Below, piece by piece: positions 16,454-25,149 of a stretch of DNA of 35,981 nucleotides (the stretch's first letter is position 1; the number at the start of each line of letters is the position of its first letter). Source of the stretch: Oceanospirillaceae bacterium (GTDB lineage: Bacteria > Pseudomonadota > Gammaproteobacteria > Pseudomonadales > Balneatricaceae); contig JABSRB010000051.1 of NCBI GenBank assembly GCA_013215375.1, positions 1-35,981 on the forward strand, given 5' to 3'. Below the pieces are notes generated by a model. The model was not told the origin of the DNA. It saw nothing but the letters and a program-made list of their open reading frames with translations, and made no database searches. The translations under genes and the position numbers were made by a program.

Positions 16454-17746
16454 ATGAAAAAAATAAATAGAAGACAACTCTTGCAAGGAATGGTTACAGG
16501 CGCAGGCTGTGTTGCAGCAGCGTCTATGTTTGGTAGCGCAGCCTTTGCAGCAGATACACGTATTCGTCACTTTTGGTGGGGTAACCCGTCACGTGATGAG
16601 CGAACTTACAAAGTAATTGATCTGTTTAAAAATGCCAATCCAGGTTTCGATGTCGCTGGTGAAACTATCGGCTGGGGTGACTACTGGACTAAAATGGCTA
16701 CTCAAACAGCCGGTAAAAATATGGCTGATTTAGTGCAGATGGATTACCGGTTTCTTTTCGAATACGTGCATCGTGGAGCATTACTGCCATTAGATGAGTA
16801 TTTCGGAAAGACTTTGCACTTAGAAGATTTTGATAAAAGTGCGATTGCTGGTGGCATGGTAGATGGCAAGTTATACGCGCTAAACATCGGTTCAAACTCA
16901 CAAGTGATGATTTACAACAAACGTTTATTTGCAGAAGCGGGCATTGAGTTTGATCCCATTAAGTGGAATCAAGCCGAACAGATGGATATCGCTAAAAAAT
17001 TGTCGGCTTCTACACCTAAAGGTGTACACGGAATCGATGATGCGACCATGAATCCAATAGTGTGGGAAGCTTGGACCCAGCAAAGAGGCAAGACTTTCTA
17101 TGCGGATGGTAAAGTGCAAGCTGTCGCTGCCGATCTTGAATCCTTTTGGGAATACTGGAAAGAAATGCGTGAATCAGGTGCTGCACCTTCTGCCGATGTA
17201 TCTGTGGCCAACTTGGGCTTCAAAATGACGGAGTCAGGAATAGTTACAGGTGCGACTGCTATGTCACAATTCTGGTCTAACCAGATAGTGGGTGTGCAAT
17301 CACTAATGAAAGATGAGATTGGTGCCGCAATGTTGGCCCATAAGAAAGGCGGTATGCCTGGTCAGTTCATTAAGCCTTCCATGTTTATGGCGTTGACTCG
17401 TGATACTAAAAACCCTGAATTGGCGACAAAGTACATGAATGCCTGGGTTAATGATCCTGCGCAAACGGCTATTTTAGGATTGGAGCGCGGAGTACCTGCT
17501 TCCTCTAAAGTACGTGCGGCGTTAGAGCCTAATTTGACGGTTTCTGAAAAAGTTTCTGTTGATTACTTCAATGCGATTCAAAGTAGTGTTGGGCCACTGC
17601 CACCACCACCACCAAAAGGTGCTGGCGAGGTAAATGCTGCCTTTATCCGCATGGGTACTAATGTGATCTTGGGCAGGATATCGATTAAAGACGGTGCTGC
17701 TGAATTTATCGATGAAGCTAGTTCAATCGTAGAGCGCGCCTCTTAA
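16454..17746 (+). CDS. ABC transporter sugar-binding protein (family 1), Tat signal
   Basis: A 430-residue periplasmic binding protein of the family 1 (maltose-type) group. The N-terminus is a twin-arginine signal (NRRQLLQGMVTGAG, cleavage near AFAAD). The mature start RIRHFWWGNPSRDERTYKVI and the KMATQTAGKNMADLVQMDYR segment match oligosaccharide/sugar-binding proteins of CUT1 importers. Near the C-terminus (about residues 376-382) a run of prolines, encoded by a (CCA)n stretch, occurs in GPLPPPPPKGAGEV, a region commonly Pro-rich in this subgroup. GGGAGAAG at 16441-16448 is a strong Shine-Dalgarno. It is the first gene of the import operon; a hairpin after it may raise its expression over the permeases. 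The imported compound is unknown. Confidence 0.93.
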   Translation: MKKINRRQLLQGMVTGAGCVAAASMFGSAAFAADTRIRHFWWGNPSRDERTYKVIDLFKNANPGFDVAGETIGWGDYWTKMATQTAGKNMADLVQMDYRFLFEYVHRGALLPLDEYFGKTLHLEDFDKSAIAGGMVDGKLYALNIGSNSQVMIYNKRLFAEAGIEFDPIKWNQAEQMDIAKKLSASTPKGVHGIDDATMNPIVWEAWTQQRGKTFYADGKVQAVAADLESFWEYWKEMRESGAAPSADVSVANLGFKMTESGIVTGATAMSQFWSNQIVGVQSLMKDEIGAAMLAHKKGGMPGQFIKPSMFMALTRDTKNPELATKYMNAWVNDPAQTAILGLERGVPASSKVRAALEPNLTVSEKVSVDYFNAIQSSVGPLPPPPPKGAGEVNAAFIRMGTNVILGRISIKDGAAEFIDEASSIVERAS

Positions 17747-17802
17747 TATAAGCAGGTTTTTCTGTATCTTTGGCTACAGAGCTTAAGTGAAGACGAGAGC
17801 TG

Positions 17803-17827
17803 CAAAATAACCGCAAAGGTTATTTTG
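17803..17827 (+). promoter_or_regulatory. Intercistronic hairpin between binding-protein and permease genes
   Basis: CAAAATAACC (17803-17812), loop GCAAA, GGTTATTTTG (17818-17827) is a perfect 10-bp stem with no T-run beyond its own arm. Its place between the binding protein and the first permease matches the mRNA-stabilising or attenuating hairpins known in maltose-type operons, where they give excess binding protein. Confidence 0.6.
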
Positions 17828-17852
17828 TATGCTCTTTGCATTGAGGATTCCT

Positions 17853-18746
17853 ATGCGTAAATTTTTTGTGAGAAACCTGCCAGGCTATGCATTTTTAACG
17901 CCTTGGTTACTCGGTTTCTTTTTGCTGGCTCTCGGGCCAATGTTAATTTCATTATATTTGTCCTTTACCAAATGGGATATGGTCGGCGATCCACAATGGG
18001 TCGGCCTCGCTCAATATGAATACATGTTTCTTAAAGACAAGCGTTTTTGGCAGTCTTTAGACGTCACTTTTACCTATGTAATACTTGCAGTACCGGCGCG
18101 TTTAGCTTTTGCGTTGATGATAGCGATAGTGCTGGATAAAGGTATCCGGAAAATAGGTATATATCGCGCGCTGTATTACCTCCCCTCAATTTTGGGCGCA
18201 TCGATTGCGATTGCCATATTGTGGCGTGAGATCTTTAATATAGATGGTGTGGTCAACGCGGTGTTAATTAACTTTGGCATCCAGGGACCGAACTGGATAG
18301 GCAATCCAGATACCTCTTTGTACACCTTAGTCGTGCTGGCAATGTGGCAGTTTGGCTCGCCGATGCTGATCTTTTTGGCAGGCTTGCGCAATATACCCAC
18401 AGAGTTGTATGAAGCCGCTGAAATAGATGCCGCTTCTAAAGCGAAGCAGTTTTTCTCGATCACTTTGCCGCTATTAGCACCAGTGTTGTTCTTTAATATT
18501 ATTTTACAGACGATAGAAGCATTTAAGACCTTTTCCAGTGCATTTATCATCTCAAATGGCGATGGATCCCCGGCGGATTCACTACTGTTCTTTACCATAT
18601 ATCTGTTTAATGAAGCCTTCACCTATTTCCGTATGGGCTACGCATCCGCATTGGCCTGGACACTATTGATAATAATAGGTTTGTTTACCGCCGTATCTTT
18701 CTATACCTCCAAGTACTGGGTGTATTACGAAAATGAGAGGGATTAA
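17853..18746 (+). CDS. ABC sugar permease, MalF/UgpA-type (CUT1)
   Basis: A 297-residue inner-membrane permease with six predicted helices (FLTPWLLGFFLLALGPMLISLYLSF first). The cytoplasmic EAA loop is YEAAEIDAASKAKQFFSITL, which docks the ATPase. I chose the ATG at 17853 because GAGGA at 17843-17847 precedes it by 5 nt. An in-frame ATG at 17829 falls just after the stem-loop and has no Shine-Dalgarno. It pairs with the second permease, starting 2 bp after its stop, to form the channel for the substrate delivered by the upstream binding protein. Confidence 0.94.
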   Translation: MRKFFVRNLPGYAFLTPWLLGFFLLALGPMLISLYLSFTKWDMVGDPQWVGLAQYEYMFLKDKRFWQSLDVTFTYVILAVPARLAFALMIAIVLDKGIRKIGIYRALYYLPSILGASIAIAILWREIFNIDGVVNAVLINFGIQGPNWIGNPDTSLYTLVVLAMWQFGSPMLIFLAGLRNIPTELYEAAEIDAASKAKQFFSITLPLLAPVLFFNIILQTIEAFKTFSSAFIISNGDGSPADSLLFFTIYLFNEAFTYFRMGYASALAWTLLIIIGLFTAVSFYTSKYWVYYENERD

Positions 18747-18748
18747 TT

Positions 18749-19690
18749 ATGCCTGATACTACTATTGCAAATCATGAGTTAAATCTCGCCTCTCAAAGTG
18801 TCGAGGCTAAAAATACCAATGCCGCTGAGATTTCAAAGCAGCTGCGGGCAAACAGGCACAAAAGAGAAAGCCGTCAGGCGTTGTTAAAGCATTTGTTTTT
18901 GGGGTTTTTCGCGATATTGATGCTCTATCCACTGTTGTGGATGATGGCGGCATCGGTAAAACCTGAAAACGAAATATTTGGTAATTTGTCTATTTGGCCA
19001 TCAGCGTTTCACTGGGATAACTACGCCCACGGCTGGAATCGTATGCAGGTGAGTTTTACCACGTTTTACGCCAACAGCTTTCTAGTGACCATTTTGTCGG
19101 TGATCGGTAATTTGATCTCCTGCTCTTTTGCCGCCTATGCGTTTGCGCGATTAACCTTCGATCTGAAGAAATTTTGGTTCGCGTTGATGATGATGACCTT
19201 AATGATCCCCTATCACGTGGTGCTAATTCCACAGTATGTGCTGTTTTTAGAACTCGGTTGGGTCGATACCTATTTACCGTTAGTCGTGCCGAGATTTTTA
19301 GCGGCTGATGCCTTCTTTATCTTTTTGATGGTGCAGTTCTTTAGGCAGTTACCACGCGAGTTAGATGAGGCGGCGATGATAGATGGCTGCTCACCCTATA
19401 AAATTTACTGGGCGATTATTATGCCGCTGTCGTTGCCGGCGATGGCAACCGCGGGAATATTCTCCTTTATCTGGGTATGGGAAGATTTCTTAGCACCGCT
19501 TATCTATCTCAACGACATGAATAATTACACGGTACCGCTGGCGCTGAGATTGTTTGTCGACCAAGACAGCCAATCGGCATTTGGACAAATGTTTGCCATG
19601 TCAGTTTTATCACTGGTACCTGTCATCTTAGTGTTTGTGATCTTTCAGAAACTGATCATTAAAGGCATCGGCATGAGCGGCCTAAAATAA
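18749..19690 (+). CDS. ABC sugar permease, MalG/UgpE-type (CUT1)
   Basis: A 313-residue permease with an unusually long polar N-terminal tail (about 45 residues) before the first membrane segment LFLGFFAILMLYPLLWMM. The family-typical SVKPENEIF follows helix 1. The EAA loop is LDEAAMIDGCSPYKIYWAII, closely matching the MalG consensus EAAxxDG. It ends in KGIGMSGLK, the standard C-terminus (GxxxGAxKG-like) of this family. Two bases separate it from the preceding permease gene, so the two are co-translated. With the other permease and the ATPase at 19743 it forms the importer. Confidence 0.94.
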   Translation: MPDTTIANHELNLASQSVEAKNTNAAEISKQLRANRHKRESRQALLKHLFLGFFAILMLYPLLWMMAASVKPENEIFGNLSIWPSAFHWDNYAHGWNRMQVSFTTFYANSFLVTILSVIGNLISCSFAAYAFARLTFDLKKFWFALMMMTLMIPYHVVLIPQYVLFLELGWVDTYLPLVVPRFLAADAFFIFLMVQFFRQLPRELDEAAMIDGCSPYKIYWAIIMPLSLPAMATAGIFSFIWVWEDFLAPLIYLNDMNNYTVPLALRLFVDQDSQSAFGQMFAMSVLSLVPVILVFVIFQKLIIKGIGMSGLK

Positions 19691-19742
19691 ATGAGCCTCA
19701 ATATGAGAGCTCAATATAAAAAATAATAAGTTGGAGAATAAT

Positions 19743-20837
19743 ATGTCAGGACTGTCTCTAAATGGCGTTTGTAAGTCATACGGCCCGGTGAATGTAATTA
19801 AGAATTTAGATCTTGAAGTAATATCCGGTGAGTTTTTAGTATTAGTTGGACCTTCAGGGTGCGGCAAATCCACCCTATTGCGCATGATCGCCGGCTTGGA
19901 AGAAATCACCGACGGCACCATTTCTATCGGCGATAGAATTGTTAACGATTTACCCGCGTCCCAGCGAAATCTATCGATGGTGTTTCAGTCCTATGCGCTT
20001 TATCCGCATATGAGTGTGCGCAAAAATTTGGCCTTTGGTTTAACCAATTTAAAAATGTCCAAAGATGAAATTAAGCGCCGCGTCGATGAGGCCTCAGAGA
20101 TATTACAAATTGGCAATTTAATGGACCGTAAGCCTCGCCAGCTCTCTGGTGGGCAAAAGCAACGCGTCGCTATTGGCCGCGCTATCGTGCGTGAGCCTGA
20201 GCTGTTTTTGTTTGACGAGCCGCTGTCTAACTTAGATGCTGAATTACGCGTGCAAATGCGTGTAGAGCTAGCGGGGCTGTATAACCGTCTAGGGACTACC
20301 ATGATTTACGTTACTCACGATCAGGTGGAAGCGATGACCATGGCAACCCGCATAGTAGTGTTGCGTGAAGGCAAGGTTGAGCAGGTAGGAACTCCCTACG
20401 AGCTTTATAACCGACCACAAAATTTATTTGTGGCAGGGTTTATCGGTTCACCAAAAATCAACATGCTGGAGACTAAGTGCCAGTCAGGCAATGGTGCATC
20501 GCAGATAGAAATTGAAGATTTTGGCAGTGCTGAAATCGCTCGTTTAGGCAGTGACAGCACCGCGATAACGGTTTGTGTTCGGCCTGAAAACTTTGAGATC
20601 AATGGCAGTGGAGTACTCAGCGCTAAGGGAAAAATAGTGTTGATTGAGTATCTCGGCAGCGAGCTATATCTACACTTAGAGCTATCTTCTGGTAAACGTT
20701 TGATGATCAAAGCACCGAGTAAGGCGGAGCATTTGGTCGGAGATGAAATGTCCATCACTATCGACATAGACAATTGCCATTATTTTGATGAAGCGGGTTT
20801 GCGTATTGAACCGGCTAAAATGACAGAGGCCGCTTAA
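19743..20837 (+). CDS. ABC sugar importer ATPase, MalK/UgpC-type
   Basis: A 364-residue ATPase. Walker A GPSGCGKST is at 36-44, the Q-loop around Q82, signature LSGGQ at 134-138, Walker B LFLFDEP at 154-160, and the switch histidine in YVTHDQVEAM. The C-terminal 130 residues form the TOBE/OB-type regulatory extension (CVRPENFEI, GSELYLHL). The ATG at 19743 is preferred because GGAG at 19733-19736 precedes it; an upstream in-frame TTG at 19731 would contain that ribosome-binding site. The next gene starts directly after its stop. Such MalK-type subunits commonly serve one dedicated CUT1 importer, here the binding protein and permeases just upstream. Confidence 0.95.
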   Translation: MSGLSLNGVCKSYGPVNVIKNLDLEVISGEFLVLVGPSGCGKSTLLRMIAGLEEITDGTISIGDRIVNDLPASQRNLSMVFQSYALYPHMSVRKNLAFGLTNLKMSKDEIKRRVDEASEILQIGNLMDRKPRQLSGGQKQRVAIGRAIVREPELFLFDEPLSNLDAELRVQMRVELAGLYNRLGTTMIYVTHDQVEAMTMATRIVVLREGKVEQVGTPYELYNRPQNLFVAGFIGSPKINMLETKCQSGNGASQIEIEDFGSAEIARLGSDSTAITVCVRPENFEINGSGVLSAKGKIVLIEYLGSELYLHLELSSGKRLMIKAPSKAEHLVGDEMSITIDIDNCHYFDEAGLRIEPAKMTEAA

Positions 20838-22160
20838 ATGAGAATTGCTATTGTCGGTGTGGGTTCCAGGCATAAAATGTATCGTGACTCAATCGTTGAA
20901 GACTATGCAGATCAGCACCAAATTGTGGCACTTTGCGATATCAATGAACATCGACTAATGCTCTCGGCGAAAGAGATACCGTTGGTCAATGAGCAGCAGG
21001 TCGCGACTTATAAAGTGACTGAATTTGATCAATTACTCGCCGAGCAAAAGCCTGAATTGATTATAGTGACGACTCCTGATTTTCTGCACGATGTGTACAT
21101 TAAAAAAGCCTTTGATGCGGGTTGTAACGTGATCTGCGAAAAGCCGATGACCATCAATCTGGAAAAGCTAAAAATTATTTTAGATGCGCAAAAACGCAGT
21201 GATCAAGCGGTGACAGTGACTTTTAACTACCGCTATTCACCGGCGCGTACGCAAATCAAAGAATTGATTATGAATGACACGATTGGCGATATCACTGCAG
21301 TGGATTTTCGCTGGCATCTAGATCGCGTGCACGGCGCCGATTACTTTCGCCGCTGGCATCGCCAACACAAATTCTCCGGAGGTTTATTAGTACACAAATC
21401 TACCCATCACTTTGATTTACTCAACTGGTGGATGGATTCTACCCCCACGCAGGTGTTCGCTACTGGCAGTCGAGCTTTTTACCGCCCAGAAACCGCTGAT
21501 GCCATGGGTTTACAAGGGCGTGGTGAACGCTGCAGCGAATGCAAGCTCTCTAATAAATGTGATATGACGCTCAACATGCGCGATCAACCAGAGCTGAAAA
21601 GTCTCTATCAAGATGCAGAGTACGCAGATGGTTACATGCGTGATCAGTGTGTGTTTGCTGAAGAGATAGGCATTGAAGACACCATGCAGGCGCACATTCG
21701 CTACGCCAGTGGCGCCAGCGCTAACTATACGCTGGTGGCTTATTCACCTTGGGAAGGGTTAGAAGTGGTCTTTCAGGGGACCAAAGGCGAGATCAGACAT
21801 CGTCATATTGAAGTCCACGGTGTCTTTGGTGGCAAGCGCGAACACGCGGTAGACAATACCGTCACCACTTTGCAGTTGGCAGGTGAAGCTGTTCAAGAGC
21901 TAGACGTTTGGAGTGGAGAGGGCAACCACGGTGGTGCAGACCCGGTGATGTTAGATATCCTTTTTAACGAAAAAGGCGACAAGCAAGATAAATACTCAAG
22001 AGCGGCCAATCATGTGATGGGTGGCTGGTCAATATTAACCGGTATTGCCGCCAACCAATCCATCGCCAGCGGTAACATGGTCGATATCGATCAGATGCTG
22101 CAGCGCAATGGTATCGATCTACCGCGACCTGTATCTATTATGGAGACACAAACATTATGA
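20838..22160 (+). CDS. Gfo/Idh/MocA-family oxidoreductase with Cys cluster
   Basis: A 440-residue NAD(P)-dependent sugar-type dehydrogenase, longer than the usual 330-390. The Rossmann start is IAIVGVGSRHKMY, and CEKPMT (EKP at 101-103) carries the lysine used in catalysis. HKSTHHFDLLNWW (186-198) supplies the His/Asp of the active site. An insertion at 226-245 contains C232, C235 and C241 (CSECKLSNKC), a metal-site-like triad that I have seen described for a subset of this family without firm function. It starts immediately after the ATPase stop and overlaps the next dehydrogenase by 4 bp (ATGA), so it belongs to the importer operon. Substrate is probably the imported sugar or its oxidised product. 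Confidence 0.92.
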   Translation: MRIAIVGVGSRHKMYRDSIVEDYADQHQIVALCDINEHRLMLSAKEIPLVNEQQVATYKVTEFDQLLAEQKPELIIVTTPDFLHDVYIKKAFDAGCNVICEKPMTINLEKLKIILDAQKRSDQAVTVTFNYRYSPARTQIKELIMNDTIGDITAVDFRWHLDRVHGADYFRRWHRQHKFSGGLLVHKSTHHFDLLNWWMDSTPTQVFATGSRAFYRPETADAMGLQGRGERCSECKLSNKCDMTLNMRDQPELKSLYQDAEYADGYMRDQCVFAEEIGIEDTMQAHIRYASGASANYTLVAYSPWEGLEVVFQGTKGEIRHRHIEVHGVFGGKREHAVDNTVTTLQLAGEAVQELDVWSGEGNHGGADPVMLDILFNEKGDKQDKYSRAANHVMGGWSILTGIAANQSIASGNMVDIDQMLQRNGIDLPRPVSIMETQTL

Positions 22161-23179
22161 GCGACAAGCCGTTAACAATGGGCGTTTTAGGCATCGATCA
22201 TCGGCATATCTTCGGCCAGCTCAATAACATGCTTAACACTGGTGCGATCGCCACTAAATGGTGGACTAACGGTGCAGCTTTTGGCACCACTAAAGACTTT
22301 GCCGAAAGCTATCCTGATATTGTGCATGTGAGTGACAAAAATGAAATCCTCAACGATGCCAGTATCGATGTGGTGTTGATTGCAGCCATTCCCTGCGAGC
22401 GTGCAGATCTTGCCATAGAGGCAATGCTCAGCGGCAAAGACGTGATGGTTGATAAACCCGCTTGTACTACCTTAGAGCAATTAGCGCGGATTAAAAAAAC
22501 CGTGGCTGAAACTGGGCGTATATGGTCAGTGAATTTTTCTGAGCTGTTTGAAGTAGAAGCCGTAACCAAAGCTGCTGAGCTAGTGCAAAGCGGTAAAATA
22601 GGCACGGTAATTCAAACCATAGGCCTGGGACCGCATCGTCTCAACTTGCCAAGCAGACCCGATTGGTTTTATGACGAAGCACAATATGGCGGCATACTCT
22701 GTGATATCGCCTCACATCAAGTGGCACAATTTCTCTATTTTACCGGCTCCAGTGATGCAACAGTCGTTGCCTCTTCTGTCGGTAACTACGCCAATCAAAA
22801 AACACCAGGCCTGCAAGATTTTGGCGATATATTACTGCGCAGTGATCGCGCTCAAGGGTATATCCGGGTGGATTGGTTTACCCCTGATGGATTGCCCACT
22901 TGGGGCGATGGACGTCTAACGATATTAGGCACACAAGGTTATATAGAGCTACGTAAATATGTAGACATTGATGGACGCGCCGGGAAAAACCACTTGTTTC
23001 TGGTTAATGGTTATACCTGCGAGCACATTGATGCGAGCGGTGCAGGGCTGCCTTACTTTGATAATTTTGTCAGTGATATCAAAAATCGAACGGCGACCGC
23101 GATGGATCAACAATACGCATTTAAAGTCATGGAATTAGCCATACAGGCACAGCTAACAGCTGAAAAGGTGGGAAAATGA
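22157..23179 (+). CDS. Gfo/Idh/MocA-family oxidoreductase, atypical nucleotide loop
   Basis: A 340-residue family member. In place of GxGxxG, the dinucleotide loop reads GVLGIDHRHIFGQ (9-21), and the usual EKP is VDKP (DKP at 99-101). The central helix ILCDIASHQVAQFLYF keeps the active-site Asp and His. This GIDHRHI subgroup recurs in sugar catabolic operons; its cofactor use is not obvious from the loop. It overlaps its neighbours by 4 bp on both sides, so three dehydrogenases are translationally coupled. It may catalyse a second oxidation/reduction step or be a redox-neutral variant, as in Gfo/Idh glycosidases that recycle NAD; this is inference. Confidence 0.9.
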   Translation: MSDKPLTMGVLGIDHRHIFGQLNNMLNTGAIATKWWTNGAAFGTTKDFAESYPDIVHVSDKNEILNDASIDVVLIAAIPCERADLAIEAMLSGKDVMVDKPACTTLEQLARIKKTVAETGRIWSVNFSELFEVEAVTKAAELVQSGKIGTVIQTIGLGPHRLNLPSRPDWFYDEAQYGGILCDIASHQVAQFLYFTGSSDATVVASSVGNYANQKTPGLQDFGDILLRSDRAQGYIRVDWFTPDGLPTWGDGRLTILGTQGYIELRKYVDIDGRAGKNHLFLVNGYTCEHIDASGAGLPYFDNFVSDIKNRTATAMDQQYAFKVMELAIQAQLTAEKVGK

Positions 23180-24264
23180 GCGTGCAAAAAAAGTTTAAAG
23201 TGGGAATATTAGGCTCGGGTGTCGGCGGTATTGGTACTTCTCATGCCGGTGGTTACTGTAATACTCCTGAAGGTTTTGAGGTCATCATGGCCTGCGACTT
23301 AGATCCTGTTCGCGCCCAAGAAATAGCAAAAATGGCACCTAACTGCGAAGTTGTCACTGATATTGCGAAAGTATTATCGAATCCAGAAATTGATATTGTC
23401 GATATATGTCTGCCGCCACATTTACACTATCCCATTATGATGCAGGCACTGGATGCAGGTAAACACGTGGTTTGTGAAAAACCCTTTGTCAGCTCTCTCA
23501 AAGAAACCGACGCCTTTATCAAAAAGAGTGAGGAAGTGGGTAAAAAAGTATTCCCAGTATTCCAATATCGTTATGGCGTTGGTTTTCAGCGCTTCTTGCA
23601 CCTTAGAAATAATGGTTTGTTAGGTAAGGCATACGCGGGCTCCATGGAAACGCACTGGCGCCGTGATGCGCCCTATTATGCGGTGGATTGGCGCGGCACT
23701 TGGGCGGGTGAAAATGGCGGCACTATCGTCAGCCATGCCACTCATATCCACGATCTAGTCACAGAAATTTTTGGCCGCGTCGAGCAAGTATCGGCCTTTT
23801 TAGATGTACGGGTTAATCCGGTTGAAACAGAGGATTGCGCTGCTATAGCCATGAAAACAGCTTCTGGTGCGCTGGTTACTTCCTCTATAACTTTGGGTAA
23901 CTCAGGGGATATGTCGAGAATTCGTGCATGTTTTGAACATGTAACAGTTGAAAGCGGGCTACAGCCTTATACAATAGGCAACGGCGACTGGACCTTTACT
24001 GCCAGGGACAGTGCTTCTCAACAATTATTAGATCGAGAGCTCGACAAGATTCAGGAAACGAAGGTTCGTTTTGATGGGCTAATGGCCGATATCTATAAGG
24101 CATTGATTGATTCTCCAGATGCGTCACCACCAAGCACTGCAGATGCGCGTCATTCAATGGAATTGATAACGGCTATCTATCAAGCTGATAGAAGCAAAAT
24201 GACGCAATCGCTGCCACTTGACTCTACTCATCCACTATACGCTGGCTGGCAACCCAGTAAATGA
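23176..24264 (+). CDS. Gfo/Idh/MocA-family oxidoreductase
   Basis: A 362-residue dehydrogenase of normal length. The N-terminal loop is VGILGSGVGGIGTSHAGGY, glycine-rich with one more glycine pair than usual, and CEKPF (EKP 101-103) is standard. GGTIVSHATHIHDLVTEIFG carries the active-site histidines and aspartate. A C-terminal PLDSTHPLYAGWQP tail is typical of sugar dehydrogenases acting near the reducing end, but does not identify the substrate. It is coupled to the preceding gene by an ATGA overlap, and the TetR gene begins 16 bp after it, giving an operon of importer, three dehydrogenases and repressor. Confidence 0.92.
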   Translation: MSVQKKFKVGILGSGVGGIGTSHAGGYCNTPEGFEVIMACDLDPVRAQEIAKMAPNCEVVTDIAKVLSNPEIDIVDICLPPHLHYPIMMQALDAGKHVVCEKPFVSSLKETDAFIKKSEEVGKKVFPVFQYRYGVGFQRFLHLRNNGLLGKAYAGSMETHWRRDAPYYAVDWRGTWAGENGGTIVSHATHIHDLVTEIFGRVEQVSAFLDVRVNPVETEDCAAIAMKTASGALVTSSITLGNSGDMSRIRACFEHVTVESGLQPYTIGNGDWTFTARDSASQQLLDRELDKIQETKVRFDGLMADIYKALIDSPDASPPSTADARHSMELITAIYQADRSKMTQSLPLDSTHPLYAGWQPSK

Positions 24265-24279
24265 ATGTAATTTATTGAT

Positions 24280-24972
24280 ATGAAAGAAGAAAGAAAGCAT
24301 ACAGTGAGATTTAGTCGAGAGACACGGGTGATGGACGCAGACCAAGTGCTGCAAAAACCTGTTGGCAACTCTGAAATCACCAAGAAAAACATTCTGATTG
24401 CAGCGATGCATGAATTTGCGGAATATGGTGATAGCGGTGCCAGGATAGACAGAATTGCCAAGCGAGCAAATGCCAATAAATCGCTTATCTTTCGATATTT
24501 CACCAATAAAGAAGTGTTGTATGAGAACGCGTTAAGAGAGGCCTACAAACAGATTCGTCTCGGTGAGGAAGTGCTCGAGCTGGATCAGTTAGAGCCCTTT
24601 GATGCGATTCGGGCGCTGATGCGCTTTACCATGGACCATTATTTGAAAGCTCCTTGGTTCTTAAGGCTAGTGGCCACAGAGAATTTGCGCAGAGGTCAAA
24701 CCATTGAAAAAATGGAAAATATAGCGAGTTTACAATCGCCTTTAATCGCGCAGTTACGCAGTGTGTTAAAGCGCGGCGAGGAGGCGGGGTTATTTAGGGA
24801 GGGGGTAGACCCGACCAACTTGTATATATTGATCGCTTCATTTTTCTTTTTTCCCATTTCTAATACCTACACACTGCCGGTGGTGTTTGGTGTAGAGGTT
24901 GGGGATCCGCAGTGGTTAGAGCAGCATTTAGCGGCTTCAGAAACGATGATATTAGCGTATCTAAAAAAATAG
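24280..24972 (+). CDS. TetR-family transcriptional repressor (RutR-like)
   Basis: A 230-residue regulator. The helix-turn-helix at about 38-82 reads TKKNILIAAMHEFAEYGDSG then RIDRIAKRANANKSLIFRYF. The ligand domain resembles the RutR/TetR_C subgroup (FLRLVATENLRRGQ, RSVLKRGEEAGLFREGVDP). It is the last gene of the importer operon and is followed by a terminator. I keep the ATG at 24280, but it lacks a Shine-Dalgarno; an in-frame ATG at 24331 (residue 18) would remove a poorly conserved basic tail. Likely operators are the 11-bp-arm palindrome at 25023-25048 and the related half-site at 16359-16367, so it probably controls both transcription units in response to a pathway intermediate. Confidence 0.9.
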   Translation: MKEERKHTVRFSRETRVMDADQVLQKPVGNSEITKKNILIAAMHEFAEYGDSGARIDRIAKRANANKSLIFRYFTNKEVLYENALREAYKQIRLGEEVLELDQLEPFDAIRALMRFTMDHYLKAPWFLRLVATENLRRGQTIEKMENIASLQSPLIAQLRSVLKRGEEAGLFREGVDPTNLYILIASFFFFPISNTYTLPVVFGVEVGDPQWLEQHLAASETMILAYLKK

Positions 24973-24979
24973 GCTGACA

Positions 24980-25012
24980 AAAAAACAACAATTAATTAAC
25001 TTGTTGTTTTTT
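24980..25012. terminator. AT-rich rho-independent terminator after the TetR gene
   Basis: AAAAAACAACAA (24980-24991) and TTGTTGTTTTTT (25001-25012) form a perfect 12-bp stem around a 9-nt loop, ending in a T-run. The stem is nearly symmetric, so it could work on either strand. It separates the first sugar operon from the second. Confidence 0.75.
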
Positions 25013-25022
25013 ATTGATTATA

Positions 25023-25048
25023 CATGTAACTAACAGATTAGTTACATG
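25023..25048. promoter_or_regulatory. Candidate TetR operator, 11-bp inverted repeat
   Basis: CATGTAACTAA (25023-25033), CAGA, TTAGTTACATG (25038-25048) is a perfect inverted repeat lying between the TetR gene and the second sugar operon. Its ATGTAACTA half recurs at 16359-16367 beside the importer promoter, and ATTATACAT is also found at both places (25017-25025 and 16399-16407). A consensus TATAAT lies downstream at 25072-25077. Confidence 0.7.
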
Positions 25049-25149
25049 GTTTCGATGTACTGAATAATATTTATAATCCTTCGCGATTATTTAAGTTTTA
25101 AGCGCAAAGGCTACGTTTTTTGAGTTTGATTAATATTTGGAGAAGTAAG

